A DNA stretch of 64,000 nucleotides, from contig OY755189.1 of NCBI GenBank assembly GCA_963576735.1, positions 806,001 to 870,000 on the forward strand, in the 5' to 3' direction. The translations under genes and the position numbers were made by a program. Positions 43,041 to 54,028 of this stretch are shown here, one piece after another. Within the stretch, counting starts at the first letter, position 1. The number at the start of each line of letters is the position of its first letter. Under the pieces are notes generated by a model that was not told where the DNA came from, searched no databases, and saw nothing but the letters and a program-made list of their open reading frames with translations. This DNA comes from Bedellia somnulentella (Eukaryota > Arthropoda > Insecta > Lepidoptera > Bedelliidae).

Positions 43041-44335
43041 TGCCGGCTTAGAATAAAACTACCCCATATCTTCCGGTGGGTGTACGTAAGAGGCGACTAA
43101 CGGTATTGGGGCCTTTAAGGGATTTTTGGGCGATGCGGTTGGAGACCCATCACCAACAGCTCTTATTTTACCATCTTTTTCTCACTCAACTTTCCAAAAG
43201 CGGCTGAGGAATGTCTAATTCCTTAGCTCTGGCTACCCCTTCTAGGGATTTATAGCCGTGAGTGTATGTATGTATGTTGATGTAATTTTTTGGTATTACT
43301 TAGCTTATTGGTATAATAACGTTTTCTTAAATTGGGGAAACTATCAATGGTGTTTGGGCCTCTGGTTTCTGTTCGGTACGTTTATGTTAGGGCAGAAGCT
43401 GTGTTACGCGAGTGCCCGTCGCGGGTCGGGTCACTCTACGCTGGTCGCTCATAGTTAAATGGGCATTGACCACTATCAGTAGACCTCACACGCCGCCCGT
43501 TCATTCCGTAAACGGGTTTAGAAGAACAGTCAATTTACATTGGTCAGTGCCTAATCAGCTATGAAGCGGCCAGCGTAATCTGACCTGCCTCGTGACGGGA
43601 ATCCGCTTTACACAGCGAAGGCCCTTACAGAGCACACAACTTTGCCATTCAGTAATTCATTGCGTAGTTTTTCCCATGTAAAGGGGATAACTACCACTCC
43701 CCTCATCGCCTAGGAAGGAGAGCCCAACGACCGGGGGGGACGTTCCCCCTGAGACGAAGTCGGGTCTAGGATACGAGTCCGAATCCCAGACCTGCGCGTA
43801 GAAGAGTAATTCATAAAACAATCAACTGCTCCCAATGAGGTTTACGCCCGATTTTTGAATTGAGTATTCCAACTGAGAACAACTTAAGTATCGTTCTGTC
43901 GCATTGAAATCTTAACAACTGAATGAGACAAAACGATACTTAAGTCGTTCTCAGCTTGAATACTCAATTCAGAAATCGGGCGTTAGCATAGACTACCGAT
44001 CGCTACTTTGTACGACCCTTGCAAAGTCAGGTGAAAATTATGTATTTATTTAACGAAAGATTGTTAGTAGAAGAGTTGGAATGAATGATGAATATTGCAT
44101 GTGCGTTATTTGAAAGAAAGGGAATGAGGGTGAATGTGGGTAAAACTAAAATGATGGTTATTGAGAGAGACGAGAATATGACAAAATGTGTGACTGTGAT
44201 AGACGTTAAAATAGTGGAACAATTGAAAGAGTTTGTATATCGGATGTTTGTTTGCTAGGGATTGTGGGATGTGGTTGGGAACCCATCCCCATCAGTAACT
44301 ATCCCCAAAATAAACTCAATGCTTTATCTTTTTTT
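43041..44335 (+). repeat. Composite retroposon W, copy 1 (left part)
   Basis: Consists of a SINE-1 (43041-43277), a 570-bp GC-richer block (gggcagaagctgtgttacgc ... agacgaagtcgggtct), a 138-bp MITE, and an RTE reverse-transcriptase fragment (MNIACALFERKGMRVNVG). It ends aataaactcaatgctttatc plus T's. The same order recurs at 55603-57203. Shared rare variants such as caccatc.ttttctcactcaac in the SINE show the whole block was duplicated as a unit. Confidence 0.85.
43845..43982. mobile_element. 138-bp MITE in W copy 1, absent from W copy 2
   Basis: Arms cgcccgatttttgaattgag and its reverse, each about 50 bp, flanked by tta (43842-43844 and 43983-43985). W copy 2 reads straight through (ccaatgaggtgcgtagacta). 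A 3-bp TTA duplication fits PIF/Harbinger-type elements. Confidence 0.8.
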
Positions 44336-44530
44336 TGAAGAAAACGACTATTAAATGATATCACCACTTTACTTTCTATTTCATCTACATTATTTTATGC
44401 ATTGATCACAAGTTAGTCTCCCGCGCATCCACACCGGAATCCCGCGTTCATCCTTCACTCATCTTGACATTGACATCCATTGACGGGTCACGGCACACTG
44501 TCGGTGTTGCCAATTCATAAAAATATGACA
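44336..44530. repeat. Left 195-bp terminal direct repeat
   Basis: TG...CA ends. Contains tgacattgacatccattgac and ttggcaacaccgacagtg (in reverse), short phrases that I associate with lepidopteran promoters, so the repeat may carry a promoter on the minus strand. Just inside it, aatatgacattcggc (44522-44536) recurs at 44664-44678. Confidence 0.8.
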
Positions 44531-46479
44531 TTCGGCCATCCGACAATGTGCAACCTCCTGGTGCACGTTTTTAACACATTATCTAAACTTTATTTGTATT
44601 GATCTAAAAACATTTAAGCATAAGCAAGTAATTTTCATCGAGGCGAGCATCGAGCTGTGAATAATATGACATTCGGCACTTATACAAAAATAAATAGCAT
44701 GAAAATTCAAAAATAATAATTGTACATTGCAATACTTAAACACTACAGGAATTTCTTACAAGAATACTTCAAAAATTCTAATAAATCATTATCATCAATC
44801 TTAATCCTTATTAACTGCTATCAAAAGTTAGTATTATTTACTTTTGACTATGTTTATAAGAAGTATAGAATTAACATTCTGAAACTTACTTATTACACAC
44901 CTTATTCAAATACCACTTACCTATCGATTACATTCTGTAATACAAAAATCAAATGAGAGCCAACCAAATGGTATTCGTTAATTATAATCATAACATACTG
45001 TTTAAGTTTAACATAATTTAATATTCTAATAAAATAAACTTTATTGTACACCAAAACAATTTAAGGACATATGCAGAATGAAATACAATAGACAGGAAAA
45101 CAATAGGCGGGCATATCGCTAAAAGACTTATGCAATCTTATACTAATACTCTTAATGTACTTCATTAACATTTATAAGCTTAAAATTAATTTAAAACTAT
45201 TCATTTACACTGTCACGGTTGCTAGAGCTATCATCAATTTCTAGAGCATTAACATATCCTGATTCTGTCAGCGGCTTATGACAGTATTGTAAGAATTGCC
45301 CTATTAGGTCTTACCCAGATACAAAATCAAAATCTTTATAGCATTTCACACATCGCAATTTACATGACATAATGTACATAAATTTTTACATGTATACCCT
45401 GCAAGGGCATAGCAAAATATACTCATTTCTAAATTTATTACATTTTAATCAAATCTCACACAACTAATCTACACATTAAACTTGATAACACAAAACACGA
45501 TAAAGTAAAAATTAGGAAACATAATCATTTATAAAATTCAAATTTCTATTTATCAATAAAACAACCATAAAAACAATCCAACAATCAAATTAAATTACAT
45601 TAAATTAAAATAAAATAAATTAAAATTCTGGTAATTATTTAAAGTATCATATTAGATAATATTATTATCAAAATATTCCTTAGAATTATAAAAACAATTT
45701 TCTATTAAATACAATCTTAAAAGTTTTACAAAAGATTTGTAGTCAGATTCTTGAGCTATGAATTTGGAAGGTGATTGTATATTTTACAGCACATAGGGAG
45801 AGGACTTGTATAATGAATTTGTAATCTTGAAGGCGGTACTAGTAATTTATTCCTTCCGGATCTTAATGGGAATCTTCGAATATAGTCAGATTGTTTTTTT
45901 TTTTGTTTTTTTTTTTTTTTTTAATTTAGGTTTGTATCCAGTGTTAACCCTAATAAAGTGAACTTATCGACGGAATCAATTTTTATATTTCTGTACTTAA
46001 AATCAATATTTAATGCAGTATACTTGTCCTAGCCACGATCATACATGACTTACAGAATTCTGTGCTGACTATAAATTTAAAATTGTTTGGTTAAACCGTT
46101 CTGTTAGTTTTTTTTTTTTATTCCAATTTTGTTGTTTGTGTAAAAGTTTCAACATTCTGACTATACCAGTTTATCAGACACTACCTAAAGACAGAGGAAC
46201 AAACAGCGAAGTCTTAGTAATTGGGTCCCGTTTATATGTAAGTCATACTAATACGAATATTCGTCGATGTAGGAAATAAAGAAAAGGTATGATATAGTAT
46301 ACACTTTGTAATTAATGTAATTAAAACTATTTTAATCCTAGTTTTAAAATGGCTATAACTTTCAAAAATTTAAAGAAAAATATATATAATTGAGGGGATT
46401 TTAGAGGAGGAAGTTTTAGATATAAAATACTAATGTTTTCTATACTACCATCTTGACATCATCTGTACTACCACAATTA

Positions 46480-47180
46480 CAGGCGTATCTAAAACTATGC
46501 TTATTTGCTAAGGTATTTGAGCGAATTGTTTGAAACCAGGTCTACTCAGCTTTGAGCTCTGGTTTAGTGAGGAACAACATGGTTTTTTTTTTTTTTTTAG
46601 GAAACGATCAACAGTATCTAATCTTGTTATTACGTATGACTGTATAAGTAGCTGTATGGATGCTGGAGCTCAAGTCAATGTTTATACACAGACTATGAAA
46701 ATGATTTGACTGCATCGACCAGCCTATAATGTTACGTGAGTTGAAAGCTATTGGTATATATAAAAGATGCTTTGAAAACTAAGATAGTCCTGTATGCAGT
46801 TGATATAAAAACTGCTAAGTGCATTCAGTCTCCAGCAGATGTTCGCAAACTTCAAAACGATCTTGATAGTTTTCAAAGTTATTGTGAAATCAATGGCTGA
46901 GGAATTTATGATTCCTTGGCTCTGGCCACCCCCTTCCTATTACATATTGTATGTTAGTATTATTTGGCGATCCTGCCAGGATATGTGAAATCAAAAGGTC
47001 AATTTGAATGTCTCAAAAAGTTATTTGTTTTGTGACTTTAACTCGCAATTTATCTTTATATAAAACGAAAATTTAAGATAACAATAGTCTAAGACACATC
47101 CAGATAACTAGAGCTGCGAAAACAAGTGATTTAGGGTTAATACATGACAGCGAACACTTATTCGACAAGCTTACAGAACA
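46480..47180 (+). pseudogene. Decayed LINE reverse transcriptase
   Basis: With frame changes one reads AKVFERIV-like codons, then RKRSTVSNLVIT, CMDAGAQVNV, QPIMLRELKAIG, SPADVRKLQNDL and DSFQSYCEING, the order of an I/Jockey-type RT. Poly-T insertions and stops break it throughout. Confidence 0.65.
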
Positions 47181-47859
47181 TATAGCTGTATTTTGATTGC
47201 TAGTACAGCTTCCGATTTATATAAATATTTAGTTTATTTACCAAGTTTTTTTTTTTTTTTATAAAAACCCAATATTGTACTATAATTATTTTGGTAAATA
47301 TTTGTGAAAACTCCAAAAGAGCTTTTGGAAATGTTATTACTAATATATGTTTAAAAGTAGCTTTAATTTTTCTGAAGAATGTAAATAAAATCTGTGAAAT
47401 GAGCATAACAAATCTTTTAAAGTAAAATATATAACTCTTTAAAAACATAAGAAAATTCCTTGTTAAGTGAAAAACTGGTTCTATATATATTACAATGAGT
47501 AAAGGCACTTTTTTTTTTTAAATATTGATGTTGATGTCTTTTTATTTGCATTTTCTCTCAAAATTGTTTGTATTTGTATTATTGTAAGGTATGTTTTCTG
47601 TGCCTGTGTGAACATCTGTTATTGGCCTTGCTTTATTTATTTTATTAACTGTGTAATTGAGTAATAATGTGGCTATTAATGTTCCCAATAATATAAGTAG
47701 CCCCTCTTTTTTTTTTTTTAGCTGTAACACTTATGAACTAACAAAATTCTAAGTAACCAAAAATCCGAACACACATGTTGATTTATTTTATGAATCTGAG
47801 TTAAATGTCTTCGAAACTAATAGATCTAAAGGTCTTATTTCATCTAATGTTATTAGGCT

Positions 47860-48185
47860 TTAAGAAACATATAGAACTTAGGCTGACCATATCTGAATGG
47901 GTTGAAATATTTAAATTAAACTAGAATTTACATAACTGTTCAGTAAAGCACAGTCTAAGAAATACTCAAGCTGCAAAACACAAAAAAAAAATACAATTAA
48001 CTAAACCAAATATTAAAAGTCCATCGATTTGTCAGAGAAACGGTTATGAAATGGCGATCAAGCTGTATAATCTAGTAAAGGATGAGACAAAATTACTGAC
48101 ATACAATAAATATAAAATTATCATTTTTAATTATCTGTTGGACAACTGTTTCTATATAATTGATGACTTTATTAAAAATTGCAAT
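47860..48185 (+). pseudogene. Decayed LINE C-terminal remnant
   Basis: Codons for NGYEMAIKLYNLVKDETKLL followed by FNYLLDNCFY recall the C-terminal block of the same kind of LINE. It lies about 700 bp downstream of the RT remnant in the same orientation, so the two may be one element. Weak similarity. Confidence 0.4.
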
Positions 48186-49765
48186 ATATGACTTTAAAAA
48201 TTTAAACTATGTTTTTCTCTTTTTTTTTTTTTTGACATTGAAATTGTAATAAAGTTTATATAATATTTTGACATGTGTGATTGATGTGATTTACTGTATA
48301 ATATAATAATTATATTTTTATTTATTTTTTTATGACATTTTAATTTTAATAAAATTTAGAATATGTGTACATGTCGGCTGCTCTAAGCTTAAAACAAGTA
48401 TGTCGATTTTTGAGCGTTTGCTTTTTTTTACACCGTTGGATTCGTCATAGAAAGACCCTTATTTCTACATTATTAAAACTCAAAATATCTTCTTATTTAA
48501 GGCGCTATTGATAAAAATAATAGGGTAAGATTATGCTAAAAGCATTTTCATTCTGCATTGGCGTTACTGTAAAGGTCAAGTTAAAAAAAATATTAATTTC
48601 ATTAGGAAACTACATCATGTCGGACATATCCAAAAATCATCAAGATCCGACAATCACTTTAGGAAATATTTAAATTTAAAGAAATAAAATGTTTTTTCGC
48701 TCTCCTGTAAAATTTGCCGAAAACGACATACTTGTTTTTAGTTTAACGCAGCCGATGTGTTGCCTTGATTGACTTACAAAATTTTAATAATGTTTAATTA
48801 TTTTTTTATTACGATAGACAATGTTATTATAGTAGTTTTAAGATATGTAAAAAAAAAATTATCAATAATTTTAATGTTTAAAAATTTGCACACCTTACTG
48901 GCAGTACATACATAGGCCTTCATTTTATATACCACCATTTATACTCATGTATTGGCAAATAAATGATTTTTATTTTTTTATTTATTATTTATTTAAAAGT
49001 TATACTTAGCTTCAACCAGTTCTGTGATGGTAAAATAATGATGTGCTTCTGATCCCATCTATACTACTTCAGCACAACCTCATCACTGGATGTCAAATGA
49101 CGAAGACGGACCTCTCCAAGTCCTCATTTTAGATTGTCTATGGCACCGAGAAGCCCTGGAGGCTTGCCAATTGGAATGCTAGACTTGTCTCCGGACATTG
49201 TACATTCAACCTGAAATGTTTAAAATATCCGAAACGTAAACTATTCTTCATAGATGTCATAAGCAAGTAGCAAAGTATATTAATGTATTCAGACGTTTAC
49301 GTTAATAATCTTACTCAAATAAACATAAATTAAAATAAAATGAAGTTCATGATCTTTTCAACAGTGATAATAATGACTCATAATGATCCAGCAAGATAAA
49401 TAGAAAAAAACGGTAATGATAATAATTAGAAAAGCAGGTAAATATAAAAACAATTCGGTAACAAGAAAACAATTCAGTCACCATTCTTAGCTAACAAATT
49501 ACTTGGCAATAAAATGTACCTACAATATTTTTAGTATTAGTTACTAGTTGTTGCAATTATAGCCTTTCAAATAAAATTAGTATCGTTATGTAATTCAACT
49601 ACTAGTATTTATACATTCATTTTCTTAAGTAGCTTATTATTTGAACAAGTAATCGTCAACTATGATGAATAAAATAGGTCTACAGAAATAATATATTCAT
49701 ATATATTCGGCGTGCTTGTTCATGTTTATGTTATATTCATACACACTCTCTCTACCCGTCATTGC

Positions 49766-51960
49766 ATTGCATTAAATAAATAAGTAGCGAGGGAAGCGTA
49801 CCCATCACTAGATTGTATTAAATAAATAAGAAGCGAGGGAAACGTACCCATCACTAGATTATATTAAATAAATAAGTAGCGAAGGAAACGTACCAGTCAC
49901 TACATTGTATAAAATAAATGAGAAGCGAGGGAAACGTACCCATCACTAGAATATATTAAATAAATAAGTAGCGAAGGAAACGTACCAGTCACTACATTGT
50001 ATAAAATAAATGAGAAGCGAGGGAAACGTACCCATCACTAGAATATATTAAATAAATAAGTAGCGAAGGAAACGTACCAGTCACTACATTGTATAAAATA
50101 AATGAGAAGCGAGGGAAACGTACCCATCACTAGAATATATTAAATAAATAAGTAGCGAAGGAAACGTACCAGTCACTACATTGTATAAAATAAATGAGAA
50201 GCGAGGGAAACGTACCCATCACTAGATTATATTAAATAAATAAGTAGCGAAGGAAACGTACCAGTCACTACATTGTATAAAATAAATGAGAAGCGAGGGA
50301 AACGTACCCATCACTAGAATATATTAAATAAATAAGTAGCGAAGGAAACGTACCAGTCACTACATTGTATAAAATAAATGAGAAGCGAGGGAAACGTACC
50401 CATCACTAGAATATATTAAATAAATAAGTAGCGAAGGAAACGTACCAGTCACTACATTGTATAAAATAAATGAGAAGCGAGGGAAACGTACCCATCACTA
50501 GATTATATTAAATAAATAAGTAGCGAAGGAAACGTACCAGTCACTACATTGTATAAAATAAATGAGAAGCGAGGGAAACGTACCCATCACTAGATTATAT
50601 TAAATAAATAAGTAGCGAAGGAAACGTACCAGTCACTACATTGTATAAAATAAATGAGAAGCGAGGGAAACGTACCCATCACTAGATTATATTAAATAAA
50701 TAAGTAGCGAAGGAAACGTACCAGTCGCTACATTGTATAAAATAAATGAGAAGCGAGGGAAACGTACCCATCACTAGAATATATTAAATAAATAAGTAGC
50801 GAAGGAAACGTACCAGTCACTACATTGTATAAAATAAATGAGAAGCGAGGGAAACGTACCCATCACTAGATTATATTAAATAAATAAGTAGCGAAGGAAA
50901 CGTACCAGTCACTACATTGTATAAAATAAATGAGAAGCGAGGGAAACGTACCCATCACTAGAATATATTAAATAAATAAGTAGCGAAGGAAACGTACCAG
51001 TCACTACATTGTATAAAATAAATGAGAAGCGAGGGAAACGTACCCATCACTAGATTATATTAAATAAATAAGTAGCGAAGGAAACGTACCAGTCACTACA
51101 TTGTATAAAATAAATGAGAAGCGAGGGAAACGTACCCATCACTAGATTATATTAAATAAATAAGTAGCGAAGGAAACGTACCAGTCACTACATTGTATAA
51201 AATAAATGAGAAGTGAGGGAAACGTACCCATCACTAGAATATATTAAATAAATAAGTAGCGAAGGAAACGTACCAGTCACTACATTGTATAAAATAAATG
51301 AGAAGCGAGGGAAACGTACCCATCACTAGATTATATTAAATAAATAAGTAGCGAAGGAAACGTACCAGTCACTACATTGTATAAAAATAAATGAGAAGCA
51401 AGGGAAACGTACCCATCACTAGAATATATTAAATAAATAAGTAGCGAAGGAAACGTACCAGTCACTACATTGTATAAAATAAATGAGAAGCGAGGGAAAC
51501 GTACCCATCACTAGATTATATTAAATAAATAAGTAGCGAAGGAAACGTACCAGTCACTACATTGTATAAAATAAATGAGAAGCGAGGGAAACGTACCCAT
51601 CACTAGATTATATTAAATAAATAAGTAGCGAAGGAAACGTACCAGTCACTACATTGTATAAAATAAATGAGAAGCGAGGGAAACGTACCCATCACTAGAA
51701 TATATTAAATAAATAAGTAGCGAAGGAAACGTACCAGTCACTACATTGTATAAAATAAATGAGAAGCGAGGGAAACGTACCCATCACTAGATTATATTAA
51801 ATAAATAAGTAGCGAAGGAAACGTACCAGTCACTACATTGTATAAAATAAATGAGAAGCGAGGGAAACGTACCCATCACTAGAATATATTAAATAAATAA
51901 GTAGCGAAGGAAACGTACCAGTCACTACATTGCATTAAATAAATAGGTAGCGAGAGAAAC
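49766..51960. repeat. Minisatellite: 46-bp units arranged as 92-bp dimers
   Basis: About 23 dimers of two related 46-bp units (ataagtagcgaaggaaacgt.. and atgagaagcgagggaaacgt..). Spacing is constant at 92 bp. Units are nearly identical; differences are an agattat/agaatat switch, gtcgctac at 50727, gaagtgagg at 51213 and one inserted A near 51385. The edge units (gcattaaataaataagtagc at both ends) are more diverged. Confidence 0.97.
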
Positions 51961-53238
51961 TTACCTTTCAAATGGTTTCTCGCCACCCACTTTTTATTAT
52001 TATTAATTTTTTTTAATATTATAATTCTTCTATTATGTTCCCCTATATTTATGAAGCTGCTTTATTAGTTAAGAGAGAAATCTATAATTATACATGCGCT
52101 CCCCTAAGATTTCACTCTGAATGTCTGCAAAATCTCAATAAAGACAAACTATATGTACCTCATTATAATTATTAATTAGCCTCAAGCAGCAAAACTATTT
52201 TTATTATGGCTTGTAGAATTTATAATGCAAATTCTATAAATATAAAATTGTTATGTTTTAATAAATTTTAAAAAAATAAAAGAAATGCTTGAATGCTTGA
52301 ATGGCTATTAGGATATTGTTTTTATTATATTTTATTTGAATATGGTTTTAGCTGTGAGATTGACATTTTAAACTTAGGGTGACATGTAATTAGTTAAGTC
52401 ATTCTTTATTTTTGTCTTTATTATAATTTAAAATCATATTCCTATACTAATAAAATGTAAAGACTTATGTTGTAAGCTTGGAAAAACAAAATGTGTAGGG
52501 AACAATAACTTATATGCTGTAACCACCTTGTAACCCACATTTACAGCGAATAAATTACTACATTGATTAATAATTCACTAAGTATTAATATATTCAATGC
52601 ATAAGAAATAGAAGAATTCCAAATTTGAATTGTAGTCTAAAAATGTGTAAAAATTAAAGTGGTATTATTCATATATATTACTGATATACTCATTTAATCT
52701 TATAATCACAATTAATTGCATCTAACCAAAATAATTATGGTGGATAAAGAATTTGAAATTGTTTCCAATAAGAACAAAAGTTTAATCACTTATTTGATTT
52801 GTGTTGTTAACAAATACGTAGTGTACTTATAATTTAATTTGTCATAGTGACGCCACAATTTAAACAGAAGTTCTTAAGTCAACTCATCGTTACTTTAGGG
52901 ATCAGCTTAACCCACTCATACGTCTACTATTTACAGAGACACTACTGGAAAGTTACTACAGCTGATTGCTCCAAAACTAACAGGGAGTGCCCTAGCCAAG
53001 CACTTCGGAACCATTCCGTACGCAGCTTTACAATATTACGCTCAAATATTGGTTTCTTCGAAACAATGACTATTCTATAATCATTAAAATACTTTGTTCG
53101 AGCATCGATTTGCTATATTATAAATCATAAAATGTTAAATGGCGTCACTACAACAATGTGGAAAAGAAAAATAAATGAATAAACAAAAAGTAATGTACAT
53201 ACTTGAATGGACGTGAATATATCACCGCTTCTGAAGTT
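51961..53238. other. Interior of the 9.1-kb insert, right part
   Basis: AT-rich, no gene supported. A 77-codon ORF at 52847-53080 lies between inverted copies of tagtgacgcca (about 52844 and 53141), which may mark a small inverted-repeat element. It has no recognised domain. Confidence 0.4.
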
Positions 53239-53433
53239 TGAAGAAAACGACTATTAAATGATATCACCACTTTACTTTCTATTTCATCTACATTATTTTA
53301 TGCATTGATCACAAGTTAGTCTCCCGCGCATCCACACCGGAATCCCGCGTTCATCCTTCACTCATCTTGACATTGACATCCATTGACGGGTCACGGCACA
53401 CTGTCGGTGTTGCCAATTCATAAAAATATGACA
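53239..53433. repeat. Right 195-bp terminal direct repeat
   Basis: Identical by eye to 44336-44530. Followed by tttt and then the Y block. Confidence 0.8.
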
Positions 53434-53503
53434 TTTTCAACTTCTAAATATTGTCGAGTAATCGTTGATTGCAAACGTCCCCGTTGTTTAAAAATATAAA
53501 ATG
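53434..53503 (+). repeat. Composite retroposon Y, continuation of W copy 1
   Basis: ttcaacttctaaatattgtc to aatataaaatg, about 68 bp with two differences from 57135-57201. It ends where the two loci diverge. Confidence 0.8.
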
Positions 53504-53518
53504 TAATTTAAATATTTT

Positions 53519-53641
53519 TGTTCATGAAAACCTCATGTGGGGATTATTACTAATAAATAAAGAATAAATAAAGGAAAGATTAATATTTTTTTCCCGCCTG
53601 TGTCGAATTTTTTCTTTCCTTTATTTATTCTTTATTTATAA
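53519..53641. mobile_element. SINE-3 fold-back at the edge of the assembly gap
   Basis: Reads ttcatgaaaacctcatgtgg, aataaataaaggaaag, a short remnant cccgcctgtgtcgaa, then ttctttcctttatttattct back again. The two arms are inverted copies, so the DNA can form a long hairpin right before the Ns. Confidence 0.75.
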
Positions 53642-53841
53642 NNNNNNNNNNNNNNNNNNNNNNNNNNNNNNNNNNNNNNNNNNNNNNNNNNNNNNNNNNN
53701 NNNNNNNNNNNNNNNNNNNNNNNNNNNNNNNNNNNNNNNNNNNNNNNNNNNNNNNNNNNNNNNNNNNNNNNNNNNNNNNNNNNNNNNNNNNNNNNNNNNN
53801 NNNNNNNNNNNNNNNNNNNNNNNNNNNNNNNNNNNNNNNNN
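53642..53841. other. 200-N assembly gap
   Basis: Run of N of exactly 200, so its true size is probably unknown. It is bordered by a SINE-3 fold-back and a SINE-1 fragment (53842-53911, minus). Confidence 0.99.
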
Positions 53842-53911
53842 GTTAGTCGCCTCTTACGTACACCCACCGGAAGAAATGGGGTAGTGCTATTCTAAGCCGA
53901 CTCTACACAGC
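53842..53911 (-). mobile_element. SINE-1 5' fragment after the gap
   Basis: gttagtcgcctcttacgtac ... ttctaagccgactctacaca; the rest is hidden in the gap. Confidence 0.8.
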
Positions 53912-54028
53912 ACTTTTAAACACAATTATCTAAATGAATGTAAGAAAATAAAACATGATGTATAGTTTGTGTTTATAACTTTCTTTCGTTTCTGGAACAT
54001 ATGACTTTAATAAAGCTTGGGCTATAAT

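Larger units (their letters stand above)
44531..49765. other. Interior of the 9.1-kb insert, left part: non-coding, decayed LINE debris
   Basis: Very AT-rich. A LINE 3' end (aataaactttattgtacacc, 45025 on) resembles those at 28780 and 62290. Reverse-transcriptase remnants lie near 46480-47180 and 47860-48185. T runs of 10-15 bases are frequent. No credible gene. Confidence 0.6.
44336..53433. mobile_element. 9.1-kb insert bounded by identical 195-bp TG...CA direct repeats
   Basis: The 195-bp sequence tgaagaaaacgactattaaa ... aaaaatatgaca occurs at 44336-44530 and 53239-53433 with no difference seen. It splits composite W from its continuation Y; the second W+Y copy reads through with only a T run at the join (57130-57134). 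This is how an LTR-type insertion looks, with TTTT as a possible target duplication. Yet the 8.7-kb interior has no gag or pol: its longest ORFs are about 100 codons. It contains worn LINE pieces and a minisatellite. No convincing primer-binding site or purine tract was found. Candidates: a large non-autonomous LTR derivative, or a duplication product. Confidence 0.7.

Noticed and set aside
49766..51960. CRISPR array
   Set aside because: The whole 92-bp unit repeats; there are no unique spacers, and this is an animal genome.
52847..53080. 77-aa ORF as a transporter-like exon
   Set aside because: No recognisable motif, no good splice sites, and it lies in non-coding insert DNA between short inverted repeats.
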